Shown here: positions 50,890 through 59,165 of the stretch, piece after piece
Layout of the letters: each line of letters begins with the position of its first letter
Position numbering within the stretch: position 1 is the first letter of the stretch
Source: Planctomycetota bacterium
GTDB taxonomy: Bacteria > Planctomycetota > UBA8742 > UBA2392
DNA length: 64,000 nucleotides
Reading direction: 5' to 3'
Assembly: GCA_020845475.1 (NCBI GenBank)
Contig: JADLFN010000002.1
Coordinates: 1-64,000, forward strand
Translations under genes and position numbers: made by a program
The notes under the pieces: generated by a model
Databases searched by the model: none
What the model saw: only the letters and a program-made list of their open reading frames with translations
Told to the model about the DNA's origin: nothing

Positions 50890-52128
50890 ACCCTTCTTGA
50901 TTTCGATTTCCTGGATCTTCTTTTTGACGTCTTTGTACTCCTGCGTGTCCTTCTTGTAGGCCTTGAGTATCTCGCGGTAGATCTTGAGCGCCTTGTCCCA
51001 GTCTTCTTTTTCTTCGGCCGCTTTGGCCTCGATCATCTGCCGCTGCGCCATCTGCTGCGCCACCCATTCCTTGAATTTGGGATCGGCCTTGAGTTCATTC
51101 AGCGCGGCTTCGATGCGATCCTGAGCCTCTTTGTCGCCGAACTTCTTCTTAAGCGCCTTGAAGCGTTTGTCGGCGCCGGCGAAATCGCCCTTGCGGGCTT
51201 CCTCAATGCCGGCGGTGATTTCCTTGTCGATCTCGGCTTTGCATTCATCGATGCGCGCGAGCGACTTTTCATATTCGTCGATGAGCACCTCGCGGGCCGT
51301 TGCGGCGCGGAAGCAGCGCAGGGCTTCATCGAACTTGGCCGCGGCAAACGCGGCTTCGCCCTTGGCGTAATCGGCCTTGATCTGGTCGATCACTTCCTGG
51401 GGCGTGCCCTTGTTGCCGCTGACGGGAGACGCGCCGTACTGCGGCACGCCGTTGGTCGCGGCGTAATCAATGAAGCGGCAGGGATAATCGATCATGCCCT
51501 TCCAGATCACGAAGTGCAGGTGCTGGCTTTCATTGCTGCCCTGGCAGATTTTCTGGCCGGCCAGAACCTTGTCGCCGATTTTCACGAGCGAAGTGTTGCT
51601 GCCGATGTGAGCGTAAACGCTCTCTTCGCCGTCAACGTGCTTGATCTTAAGACAGTTGTCGTTTTCTTTGCCGGCGGGCTCCTGGTCCCAAGCCTGGGTG
51701 ACGGTGCCGTCGCGCGCCGCGCAGATGTACTGGCCGCGCACAATGTTGAAGTCCCAGGCATAATAGTTCTGGGGTTGCATGTGCGTGGCCTGCGGCGGGC
51801 CGATTTTGTTACCGTTCCAGCTCTGGTAAACCTTGCGCGATTCTCCGGCGGGCCAGGGAAGGTAATATTTCGCCGGCCACGTGAGGTCTTCCGCAGCACC
51901 CTGAATCTCGGCCCAGGCCTTAATGCCGGGCCGTTTGTCGGTGCTGCCGACCGCAACGAGCTTTTCAGTCTCAACGTATTTCTTTTCGAGTTCGGCGCGG
52001 TTTTCTTCTGCCGTGGGTTGCGCCGGTTTGCCTTTGGATTGCGCCTGCGCACTTTGGAACAGCGACGCACCGGCGAATACGAATACGCCCAATAGCGCGG
52101 CTATGGCGACGAGCTTGCGCTCACTCAT
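50875..52128 (-). CDS. exported M23-like (LytM) domain protein with coiled-coil/TPR tail
   Basis: This 417-residue protein has a signal peptide (ERKLVAIAALLGVFVFAGASLF). At ~115-240 there is a LytM-fold domain: YYAWDFNIVRGQYICAARDGTV, then YAHIGSNTSLVKIGDKVLAGQKIC, then SQHLHFVIW. The HxH zinc ligands are present in HLHF, and the Asp of the first motif is in AWDF, but the His four residues before it is Tyr, so catalysis is uncertain. The C-terminal ~170 residues are charged helices with TPR-like pairs. ATG 52128 was preferred over an in-frame TTG at 52158. Confidence 0.78.
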   Translation of the reverse strand: MSERKLVAIAALLGVFVFAGASLFQSAQAQSKGKPAQPTAEENRAELEKKYVETEKLVAVGSTDKRPGIKAWAEIQGAAEDLTWPAKYYLPWPAGESRKVYQSWNGNKIGPPQATHMQPQNYYAWDFNIVRGQYICAARDGTVTQAWDQEPAGKENDNCLKIKHVDGEESVYAHIGSNTSLVKIGDKVLAGQKICQGSNESQHLHFVIWKGMIDYPCRFIDYAATNGVPQYGASPVSGNKGTPQEVIDQIKADYAKGEAAFAAAKFDEALRCFRAATAREVLIDEYEKSLARIDECKAEIDKEITAGIEEARKGDFAGADKRFKALKKKFGDKEAQDRIEAALNELKADPKFKEWVAQQMAQRQMIEAKAAEEKEDWDKALKIYREILKAYKKDTQEYKDVKKKIQEIEIKKGLGDG

Positions 52129-52167
52129 GGAGATGGTCCTGCCCAGCGCTGCGTTCAAAGCCCCCGA

Positions 52168-52965
52168 TTACGCCAGCTTACCAACGGGTGAGATGATAGC
52201 AGGTTCACGCGGGTTTGTCTGTTCTGACTGCACCAACAGAAGAGTAGCTGCGGCCGTGCCACCCGCGATGACCAGTAGGTTCAACACCGGCACGAGCATG
52301 GCAAGCCCGCTAGCCGCACCCAGGCCCGCGACCGCCCAGCGATAACGCCAGCAGAAGTTCAAGCGTTCGCGGAATTTCATGTGCTTGAGCGCGAGCGGGT
52401 TGTCGAGCAAATCAGCACCGCCCAGCCAGCCGTTGATCGGGAACGCGACAATCGAGCCCACGGTCGTGAACAGCGCAAACAACGCCAGCGGCAGTTCCAC
52501 ACATGCCGTAGTTGCGAAAATCTTGGCTGACTGCACGGCTGCAAACCACTGCCGCTTGAAATAACTCGCCGCGCCAAGGCGGCCTTGTAGTTCGCGGCCG
52601 GTTTTCCTTCGGTAAACCTCCATGCAGATCGGGTCAAGAAACATGGGCGCGAACAAGTTCATGACTGGGAAGAACAGGAACCAGGCCAAAAGCAAGGCAA
52701 CCGCAAACGCAATCACGCCGCCCAGCCAGGCCAGACCCTGCCACCAGCCGCGCTCTTCAATCCAGCCCGTAAGCCAGTATTGCACTACGACCCACGCAAG
52801 AATTCCCAACGCGGCGAGCACAAACAGGCTGATAATTGCGGGGGCGAGCGTATAGCGAAACAGACCGCCGCCCGGCGCCACCATTCTCATGCCATCAACA
52901 AACAGCTTCGCGCCCAAAAGCGCGCCACGCCAATTCTCGGGGATGGGAGCTGTTGGCGGGGTCAT
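52168..52965 (-). CDS. EI24/CysZ-like membrane protein
   Basis: This 265-residue membrane protein has four to six hydrophobic segments. GGGLFRYTLAPAIISLFVLAALG at ~32, FFPVMNLFAPMFLDPICMEVYRRKTGR at ~98 and the C-terminal WRYRWAVAGLGAASGLAMLVPVLNLLVI match the EI24 domain pattern (CysZ sulfate transporters and relatives). The substrate is not predictable. The start overlaps the stop of the cyclase-like gene by four bases, so it is part of the operon led by the potassium transporter. Confidence 0.78.
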   Translation of the reverse strand: MTPPTAPIPENWRGALLGAKLFVDGMRMVAPGGGLFRYTLAPAIISLFVLAALGILAWVVVQYWLTGWIEERGWWQGLAWLGGVIAFAVALLLAWFLFFPVMNLFAPMFLDPICMEVYRRKTGRELQGRLGAASYFKRQWFAAVQSAKIFATTACVELPLALFALFTTVGSIVAFPINGWLGGADLLDNPLALKHMKFRERLNFCWRYRWAVAGLGAASGLAMLVPVLNLLVIAGGTAAATLLLVQSEQTNPREPAIISPVGKLA

Positions 52966-53879
52966 TGTGATTCGGGCAGGCGCATGCTGGGCGAGTGAAC
53001 GCCGTCCCAGTGCGGCGGCGGCGCATGGCGCAGGTAATGCTCGCTGCGGCGCACAAAAAGCCGTGACGGTCCGTCATCGCCAATCAGGCGCGAGACATCG
53101 CCGAAATAGCTGATCGCCTGCTCCCACTCACGCTTGCGGTAGAGTTCCAACCCTTTCTCGAACACCCCCACCGCTTCACGCATTGTGGGCGATGCCTGGT
53201 CCAGCGGGCCGAGCAGTTCAAAAATCGGTGCGTGCTTCTTTTCGCCCGGTCCGCGCATGATATCCAGCTCGCGCACGAGCATGCGACCGCGCGCGGCATG
53301 CGCCGTTTCCTGCGATATGATGATCGGTGCGCCGTAAAGTCGCGTAGCTGCGCGCAACTGCTCGGTGTAATTCACAAGGTCGCCAATGGCCGTGTAAATC
53401 GTGCGTTCCTCGCTGCCGAAATTGCCCACGATGCATTGGCCCGTGGCAATGCTGATGCTGGCCTTGATTTTCGCAAAGCCCTTGACGTGCCACTCCGCCG
53501 CGAGTTTGACAGTCTCGCGCAGACCGGCCAAAGCGGCCTTGCAGGCCAGGGCCGGGTGCTCGCGCTGATCAATCGGCGCGCCGAAAATGCAGAACACAGC
53601 TTCATTGAAGAATGCGTCGACCATGCCCTTGTTCTCGACCACCACGCGCGTGATGCCGCCGAAATAGGCGTTGAGCAGCTCGACCACGGCTTCGGGCGAG
53701 GCGTAGTTGGTGAGGTCGGTAAAGCCCTCGATGTCAAACAGTGCGAGTGAAATGTTGCGCCGCCGCGCGACCTCATTCAAGAAGCCGGGGTCCTTCTCCG
53801 AAAGCTCCACGATTGAGCGGCCCAAAAGCCGCTCTAGCGCGTTGCGATAGACCTTGGTTTTGCCCCACGAAATCGGCAT
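52962..53879 (-). CDS. class III nucleotidyl cyclase homologue with degenerate active site
   Basis: The protein has 305 residues with the cyclase domain at ~43-195. The first metal Asp is present (FDIEGF, Asp49). The substrate-specifying Lys and second metal Asp, canonically DKxxGD, read DAFFNE (Ala89, Glu93). The adenine-side Asp is kept (GDLVN, Asp167) and the transition-state Asn is Asn170, but the transition-state Arg is Gln174. It may therefore bind rather than make a nucleotide. The C-terminal ~100 residues are helical with a TPR-like pair (GLELYRKREWEQAISYFGDVS). It lies 40 bp downstream of the potassium transporter gene. Confidence 0.8.
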   Translation of the reverse strand: MPISWGKTKVYRNALERLLGRSIVELSEKDPGFLNEVARRRNISLALFDIEGFTDLTNYASPEAVVELLNAYFGGITRVVVENKGMVDAFFNEAVFCIFGAPIDQREHPALACKAALAGLRETVKLAAEWHVKGFAKIKASISIATGQCIVGNFGSEERTIYTAIGDLVNYTEQLRAATRLYGAPIIISQETAHAARGRMLVRELDIMRGPGEKKHAPIFELLGPLDQASPTMREAVGVFEKGLELYRKREWEQAISYFGDVSRLIGDDGPSRLFVRRSEHYLRHAPPPHWDGVHSPSMRLPESQ

Positions 53880-53919
53880 GGCGGCAATTTAGCACATGGC
53901 GCGACAGGCCGCAGCATGG

Positions 53920-55266
53920 CTACACGCTCAAATCTCCTTTCGCGAGGTGGGCACCGTCAGCTGCGCTGCGGCGCTTGAGGAACGCCAGCCCCGCCGTGAG
54001 CGGGCCGACGCGGCCCACGAACATGAGAGCCACCAGCGTCAGCTTCGCACCCGTTCCCAGCGCCGCCGTGATGCCCATGCTCAGGCCCACGGTGCCCAGC
54101 GCCGAGGCGCACTCAAAGCTCTGCGCCAGCAGACTGTGATCATCAAGGAACGACAGGCAATACACGCCCAGCGCCAGCGTGATCAGGTACAGCGTCGCGT
54201 TCGTGAACGCGGTGTGCAGGCGCTCTACGGGAATCTCGTGGCCCAGCAACGTCACGCGCGCGTGGCCGCGCAGCGTGCTCCAGGCCGTGGCCAGCAGCGC
54301 GGAAACGGTCGTGGTCTTCAGGCCGCCGCCTGTGCCCGCAGGCGAAGCGCCGATGATCATGGCCGTCGTCAGCAGCAGCAATGCGCCTTCGCCCAGCTTG
54401 CCGATTTCCACAGAGTTGAAGCCCGCCGTCGATGACGCCTGGCTGAGTTGAAACGCGGCTGCCAGCAGGCGTTCGCCCGTGGGCAATTCGGCAATCAGCG
54501 GATCCAGGGCGAACAGCAGGCTCGTGCCAAGCACGAAAACGCCCAGCGTCATGGCCAAAATGACGCGGCTTGTAAAGGTGAGCCTGCGCCCGCGGGTGCG
54601 CAAGCACAACCACAAGTCTGCCAGGACAATGAAGCCAATGCCGCCGAGATAGCTGAGCAGCATGATTGTGGTGCAGACCGCGGGGTTGCCCGAGAAACCC
54701 ATCATGCTGTCGTTGAACAGTGAGAAACCCGCCGTACAGAAAGCCGAGATACTGTGGAAGATTGCCTGCCAGAGCGCGTTCTCCACGCCCGCCGCGCGGA
54801 ACTCAAAGTAGAGCGCGAGCGCGCCCAGCGCCTCGATCAAGAGCGTGAAAATGCACACGTGCCACACGAACTGGCGAATGTTGAAGTCCGCCGGCAGAGA
54901 GAACTGCGCCTTGAGCACGTTCTCGCGCGAGGGCCCGAGGTTCTGGCGCCGCGCCAGAATCACGAACGATGAAACCACCATGTAGCCGATGCCGCCCAGT
55001 TGAATCAGCACCAGCAGCGTGAACTGTCCCAGCCCGGTGTAGTCATCGCCGGTGCTCACGGTGGTAAGGCCCGTGGTGGACATGGCGCTCGTAATCATGA
55101 ACAGGTTATCGACGAAGCCCACGTGCGAAGTTTGCGCAAGTGGCAAACTCAGCACGAGCAGGCCGAGCGCTAAGTACGAGAGAAAACCGGCGAACACCAG
55201 TTGCGGCGGGCTGAGTTTTCGGGCCAGCGACTTGAAGCGAATCCAGAAATCGTGTGCAACACGCAT
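53920..55266 (-). CDS. TrkH/KtrB-type potassium transporter
   Basis: This 448-residue SKT-family channel subunit shows four M-P-M pore repeats, with filter segments such as TSAMSTTGLTTVSTGD, SISAFCTAGFSLF, SQASSTAGFNSVE and ASALGTVGLSMGI, each with its filter Gly. Such proteins import K+ with a cytoplasmic TrkA/KtrA partner, which is not in the window. A c-di-AMP riboswitch lies directly upstream and fits known control of Ktr-type systems. ATG 55266 has GGGGA seven bases upstream; a 25-codon extension into the leader is not supported. The downstream cyclase-like and EI24 genes are probably co-transcribed. Confidence 0.93.
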   Translation of the reverse strand: MRVAHDFWIRFKSLARKLSPPQLVFAGFLSYLALGLLVLSLPLAQTSHVGFVDNLFMITSAMSTTGLTTVSTGDDYTGLGQFTLLVLIQLGGIGYMVVSSFVILARRQNLGPSRENVLKAQFSLPADFNIRQFVWHVCIFTLLIEALGALALYFEFRAAGVENALWQAIFHSISAFCTAGFSLFNDSMMGFSGNPAVCTTIMLLSYLGGIGFIVLADLWLCLRTRGRRLTFTSRVILAMTLGVFVLGTSLLFALDPLIAELPTGERLLAAAFQLSQASSTAGFNSVEIGKLGEGALLLLTTAMIIGASPAGTGGGLKTTTVSALLATAWSTLRGHARVTLLGHEIPVERLHTAFTNATLYLITLALGVYCLSFLDDHSLLAQSFECASALGTVGLSMGITAALGTGAKLTLVALMFVGRVGPLTAGLAFLKRRSAADGAHLAKGDLSV

Positions 55267-55337
55267 TGCAATCCCCAATGGCGCACTTGCCCCGGTCAAG
55301 CGGGCAAATGGGCACGCAAAGCCCAGAGGGCTTCGCG

Positions 55338-55371
55338 ACAAGAAATGAGGAGGCCATTGGAAGGCATCCTC
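55338..55371 (-). promoter_or_regulatory. expression-platform hairpin of the c-di-AMP riboswitch
   Basis: On the minus strand GAGGATGCC pairs with GGCCTCCTC (one mismatch, seven-base loop), followed by ATTTCTT. The 5' arm overlaps the 3' end of the aptamer, so aptamer folding and this terminator-like stem would compete. Confidence 0.6.
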
Positions 55372-55495
55372 TCCAACGCCTGCGGGGTTAGCTGACGGGC
55401 TAGGGCCGAAGAGAAATTGGCCCTGCGCTTGCGCGCTTCGCCCCGATTACCTGGGTCCCCCGTTCCCGTGGTGCGGGATTCGGCGAACAGTTCAG
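55363..55495 (-). ncRNA. c-di-AMP riboswitch (ydaO-yuaA type)
   Basis: The leader of the potassium transporter gene, read on the minus strand, contains the conserved ydaO core in order: CGGGGGACCCA (55451-55461), TAATCGGGGCGAA, then AGCCCGTCAGCTAACC (55386-55401), CCGCAGGCGT and GGAGAGGATG (55365-55374). These match the known consensus almost base for base. The class binds c-di-AMP and normally shuts off K+ uptake genes when the second messenger is high. A -35-like TTGACA lies upstream at 55517-55522 (minus strand). Confidence 0.92.
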
Positions 55496-55670
55496 CGCAA
55501 CATTCTCACATTGACGTGTCAAGAGGATCTCCGGGACCCCTGACGGCAAGGCCGCTTTCCGCACCTGAAAAAAGGCTTCCATTGCCACGGGTGGGCATGG
55601 CGCCTTTGCCTCGTGACTGGATGCTTGCCCCTTGCCGCGAGTTCACTATTGTCTGAACAACGGAGGCTCC

Positions 55671-56825
55671 ATGCTCAACAAATTCAAGCGTATCGTGTTT
55701 CCCACCGATTTCGGCGAAACCGCCCAGAGCGCCCTGCGCGTGGCAGCGGCCATGGCGGGCTACTACAACGCTCAGCTCGATGTCGTGACGGTGGTGGACT
55801 CGACGGTTTACGCCTACGCGGGCTACCCCTTTGCCACGCTTGCGCAAGACTTGATGAAGAGCGCTGAAGAGCAGCTCGAGAAACTCAAGCTTCCCGAGGA
55901 AGCCAAGGGCGTGACAGTCAAGCGCTTTGTGCTTTCCGGAAGTGCGGGCCATGAAATTTCTGATCACGCACGGCGCCACAGCGCTGATTTGATCGTAATG
56001 GCAACCCATGGCCGCGGCGCCGTTGCACGTTTCTTTCTGGGGAGCATCGCTGACAAAGTGCTGCACTCCGCGCCATGCTCAGTGCTTGTGCTGCGCAAGC
56101 CCGAGGAATCCGCCAAGGAACATGCCAAGGCCGCCAAGAAGAAAGGCCAGCCTGTCAGCAAGATTTTAGTGCCGACGGATTTCTCGCCCACTTCCCAGTT
56201 GGCCGTCAACCGTGCCATTGCCTTGACTGAAGACTACGACGCCGAACTTGTGCTTCTCCACGTCATCGACGATGACTTGATCAGCACGCACGTTCAGGCC
56301 GAGCGCGAGATGATTCTCAAGCAACTCCAGTCTCATGCGCTGTCCGAAATGAAGGCATTGCTGCCCAAAGAACTCGTGGACAATTTCCACACCATCGGCG
56401 CTGTGAAACGAGGCAACCCTGCCAAGGTCATTCCCGCGTTCGCGGAGAGCCACGATTGCGATTTGATTGTCATGGGCAGCCACGGCCGCACCGGCCTGGG
56501 CCGCGTGTTGCTTGGCAGCGTGGCCGATGGCGTGGTGCGCAATGCGAAGTGCCCGGTGTTCATCGAACGCGCCAAACAAGCCGAGGAGATCCAGAGTGAA
56601 ATGGCGAAGAAGGCTCGCGTTCTTGGCGCAAAGTTGACCGCGCGGGGCAATGGCGTACTCAGCGGCGGCCCAGCCACCGGCTCCGAGGATTTCAAGGCGG
56701 TCAAGCCGCTGCGCTCGGGTTCGCGCGTGGATGAAGAACTGCCCGAACCCGTCAAGCGTTCCAAAATGAAATCGGGGCGCATCGCGCCCGCGAGCTCCGA
56801 AAAGTCCGAAGGCGACCTGCCCTAG
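55671..56825 (+). CDS. tandem universal stress protein (two UspA domains)
   Basis: The protein has 384 residues. Domain 1 (~1-148) and domain 2 (~160-305) each carry the ATP-binding pattern G-2x-G-9x-G-S: THGRGAVARFFLGSIADKV and SHGRTGLGRVLLGSVADGV. The domains would form an intramolecular version of the usual Usp dimer. A basic, Ser/Pro-rich tail of ~75 residues follows without recognisable domain. GGAGG four bases before ATG 55671 decides the start. It is divergent from the riboswitch-controlled transporter and is followed by a strong terminator. Confidence 0.92.
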   Translation: MLNKFKRIVFPTDFGETAQSALRVAAAMAGYYNAQLDVVTVVDSTVYAYAGYPFATLAQDLMKSAEEQLEKLKLPEEAKGVTVKRFVLSGSAGHEISDHARRHSADLIVMATHGRGAVARFFLGSIADKVLHSAPCSVLVLRKPEESAKEHAKAAKKKGQPVSKILVPTDFSPTSQLAVNRAIALTEDYDAELVLLHVIDDDLISTHVQAEREMILKQLQSHALSEMKALLPKELVDNFHTIGAVKRGNPAKVIPAFAESHDCDLIVMGSHGRTGLGRVLLGSVADGVVRNAKCPVFIERAKQAEEIQSEMAKKARVLGAKLTARGNGVLSGGPATGSEDFKAVKPLRSGSRVDEELPEPVKRSKMKSGRIAPASSEKSEGDLP

Positions 56826-56846
56826 CGCTACCACTTGCCTGAATTG

Positions 56847-56876
56847 AAAGGACGCGGCCTTTGGCCGCGTCCTTTT
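56847..56876. terminator. strong bidirectional terminator
   Basis: A perfect 13-bp stem AAAGGACGCGGCC/GGCCGCGTCCTTT with the TTT loop is followed by T on the plus strand and has the complementary T-run on the minus strand. It separates the convergent Usp and thioredoxin-like genes. Confidence 0.93.
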
Positions 56877-56892
56877 ATCTTGATGACTCGCG

Positions 56893-57882
56893 CTACTTGC
56901 CCTCTCCGTCAAGTCCTTCGAGAACCTTCTTGGCAGTTTCCACCCATTGGTGATCGGCGGGGCCCGCCTCGACCACGGCTTTGAGTTCTTTACGCGCAGT
57001 ATCTTTGTCGCCGGCCTGAGCAGAAAGATAAGCGGCATACACGCGATACTCGATGGCTTTGTCGTGCTTGGGGAACAATCCGACGCACGTGAGCAGAGCT
57101 TCGCGCGCTTCTTTGAATTCGCCCGCTTTCCAGTGGCCCATCATCACGCCGTGAACGGACTCCATGGCGCGCTCATCCTTGGCCTTGACGAAGGCTTCAG
57201 TAAGTTCCTTGCACAGGGCCACACCACGCTCGCTGTCCTTGTCGTCATCGCCTTTGAGCAACGCGTCGGCGAGCTTGAGCTTGACGTCGAGGACTCGCTT
57301 GTCGTCTTTGGGCAAAGCCGCGAGCACTTCTTCGAGCAACTTGGCAGCATCAGCCAGGCGCGAAAGCTTCAGGTAAGTCTCCGCCAGTTTGAGCGAAACA
57401 TCGACATCTTTGGCATCTTTGGCGTGCTTGGCTTCAAGGTCGCTGACGTCCTTGAGCGCAGATGAAATGTTCTCAAACCACTTCGCGGCATCAGCCGCCG
57501 TAGAGAACGGCGCGCCCACCTGCTTCACGAGCGTCTTCTCCTTGTTGTCCGCGATCACCAGCGTAGGCATGGCCGAAACGCCGTACTGCTTGGCGGTGGC
57601 CTCGTCCTTGTCAACATCTACAAGTATTGCAATGAAGTCCTTGGCGATGCGCTCTCCGAGCGCCTTGTCCGGCCACACCTTTTTGGCCAGATTCTTGCAG
57701 GGACCTCACCACTCCGCCGTGAACTCAATGAACATCGGCTTGTTGGCTTTGACGGCCGCTTCGAGACCCTTCTTGTAGTCGGTCTCCCACTTCACGCCCT
57801 CGGCAGAATCGCCGGCGAAAAGCGGTGCGGCGCAAAACGCGACAAGCAGGGCCAGCAGGCCCAGTTTCGCACTCATGCGCAT
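56893..57882 (-). CDS. exported thioredoxin-like/TPR protein, probable selenoprotein (in-frame UGA at the active site)
   Basis: The frame from ATG 57882 (GGGAG six bases upstream) to 56893 is open except for one TGA at 57706-57708, codon 59 of 329. Around it the protein reads FIEFTAEW-(UGA)-GPCKNLAKKVWP, so UGA replaces the first Cys of the thioredoxin WCGPC motif. The thioredoxin fold continues normally (AILVDVDKDEATAKQYGVSAMPTLVI with the cis-Pro), and TPR-like helices fill the C-terminal half. A signal peptide (KLGLLALLVAFCAAPLFAG) leads. Selenocysteine at a redox Cys is the best explanation, with a SECIS-like hairpin just downstream. A point mutation or sequencing error giving a broken gene is the alternative. 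Confidence 0.75.
57668..57691 (-). promoter_or_regulatory. candidate bacterial SECIS hairpin
   Basis: On the minus-strand mRNA UCUGGCC pairs with GGCCGGA (seven pairs, one G-U) around the ten-base loop AAAAAGGUGU. The stem starts 14 bases and the loop about 21 bases after the UGA, within the spacing used by bacterial SelB-binding SECIS elements. The loop lacks an early G in the strict consensus, so support is moderate. Confidence 0.4.
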
Positions 57883-57974
57883 GCAATCTCCCAGGAAGAA
57901 AATGACGCGGCCCGCGCCGCGAGACACAGATAATACGAAGCTGAACTTTCCAACTGGCGATTAATCGGGCTTTG

Positions 57975-58997
57975 CTATTCGCCCAGCAGTTTGACCAAAA
58001 GCGCTTTCTGCGCGTGCAGCCGGTTCTCGGCCTGCTGGTAAACCACGCAGTCTTCGCCATCAAGCACCGCGTCATCCACCACCACGTTGCGCCGCACCGG
58101 CAGGCAGTGCATGAATTTGGCGCGGCTTGTTTGCGCCATCTTGTCTTCGTTGACGGTCCAGCTGGGCAGTGTGGCGCGGTAGGCCAGTTCTTCCTTTGGC
58201 TTGCCGTAGAACTCGCGTGAAAGCCAGCTCTTGGCGTAGATTACTTCAGCGCCGTCGAACGCCGCGGCCTGGTCGTGTGTGACTTCCACCTTGCCGCCTG
58301 CGGCTTTGGCAACTTTCTTGGCCTGCTCGACGAGTTCAGGCTCGAGTTCCATTTTGGGAGGGTGCGCCACCGTCACGTTGCATCCGCCCATCGCTGCGGC
58401 CATGAGGAACGAGTGCGGCACGGCCAGCGGCAACGGCTTGATGTGAGGCGCCCACGAGAGCACGACTTTCTTCTTCTTGGTCACACCGTTGAACACTTCG
58501 CGCAGCGTCATGAGATCGGCCAGGCCCTGGCACGGGTGTTCAACCGCGCTTTCCAGGTTGATCAGTGGCGTGCTTGAATACTTCGAGAACGCACTCAGAA
58601 TCGGGTCTGCTTTGTCGTCTTCGTAGTTCTTCATCTTGGGAAAACTGCGCACGCAGATAACGTCGCCGTAGCGCGAGAGCACTTTAGCCGCGTCTTTGAT
58701 GTGCTCGGGGCGGTCGCCGTCCATGACGATGCCCTCTTTCCACTCGAGGTCCCATGAATCCTGGCCGACATTGAGCACCACGGGGTGCGCTCCGAGCTGA
58801 TAGGTGCCGATCTCAAAGCTGGTGCGAGTGCGCAGGCTGGAATTGAAAAACAGCATGATCACAGTCTTGCCCGAAAGCGACCAGCTTCGTTGTTCCTTCT
58901 TCATTTCCATCGCGAGGTCGATGACGGAGTTGATTTCTTCGGCAGTGAAGTCAGCGAGGCGGATGAAGTCGCGCCCGCGTATGTCTACTTTGGCCAT
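57975..58997 (-). CDS. argF': N-acetylornithine (or N-succinylornithine) carbamoyltransferase
   Basis: This 340-residue member of the carbamoyltransferase family acts in arginine synthesis. The carbamoyl-phosphate loop is SSLRTRTSFE; HPCQGLADLMTLREVF and FMHCLPVRRNVVVDDAVLD are the other active-site motifs. WKEGIVMDGDRPEHI and the CLPVRRNVVV form are features of the acetyl/succinylornithine subfamily rather than standard ornithine transcarbamylase. This implies an arginine route that keeps the acyl group until late. ATG 58997 is set by homology; the upstream in-frame extension has none. It is divergent from the phosphomannomutase gene. Confidence 0.88.
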   Translation of the reverse strand: MAKVDIRGRDFIRLADFTAEEINSVIDLAMEMKKEQRSWSLSGKTVIMLFFNSSLRTRTSFEIGTYQLGAHPVVLNVGQDSWDLEWKEGIVMDGDRPEHIKDAAKVLSRYGDVICVRSFPKMKNYEDDKADPILSAFSKYSSTPLINLESAVEHPCQGLADLMTLREVFNGVTKKKKVVLSWAPHIKPLPLAVPHSFLMAAAMGGCNVTVAHPPKMELEPELVEQAKKVAKAAGGKVEVTHDQAAAFDGAEVIYAKSWLSREFYGKPKEELAYRATLPSWTVNEDKMAQTSRAKFMHCLPVRRNVVVDDAVLDGEDCVVYQQAENRLHAQKALLVKLLGE

Positions 58998-59073
58998 GGC
59001 GATTTTCCCTGTGGGCGCGCGAATCATGCGATTTAACCGGCGCATGTAAAGCATCGCCACGAATGCCTCTGTA

Positions 59074-59116
59074 AGGTTTCAGAAAATAAATGCGGCTGCT
59101 GCATTTCCTGAAACCT
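59074..59116. repeat. imperfect inverted repeat in the argF'-phosphomannomutase intergenic region
   Basis: AGGTTTCAG (59074-59082) and CTGAAACCT (59108-59116) form the outer stem, and AAATGC/GCATTT the inner one, around GGCTGCT. It is followed by ACCTAGCACCCGACACCTGC, which has the flavour of the window's word repeats. Confidence 0.6.
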
Positions 59117-59165
59117 AGCACCCGACACCTGCTTTCTTACACTGTGCCGTCCTTGCGGAGCACCC

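Noticed and set aside
57706-57927. Separate 73-residue exported ORF and independent downstream thioredoxin fragment
   Set aside because: Both lie in the same frame separated only by the TGA at the thioredoxin Cys position, so one recoded gene is more likely than two genes or a frameshift.
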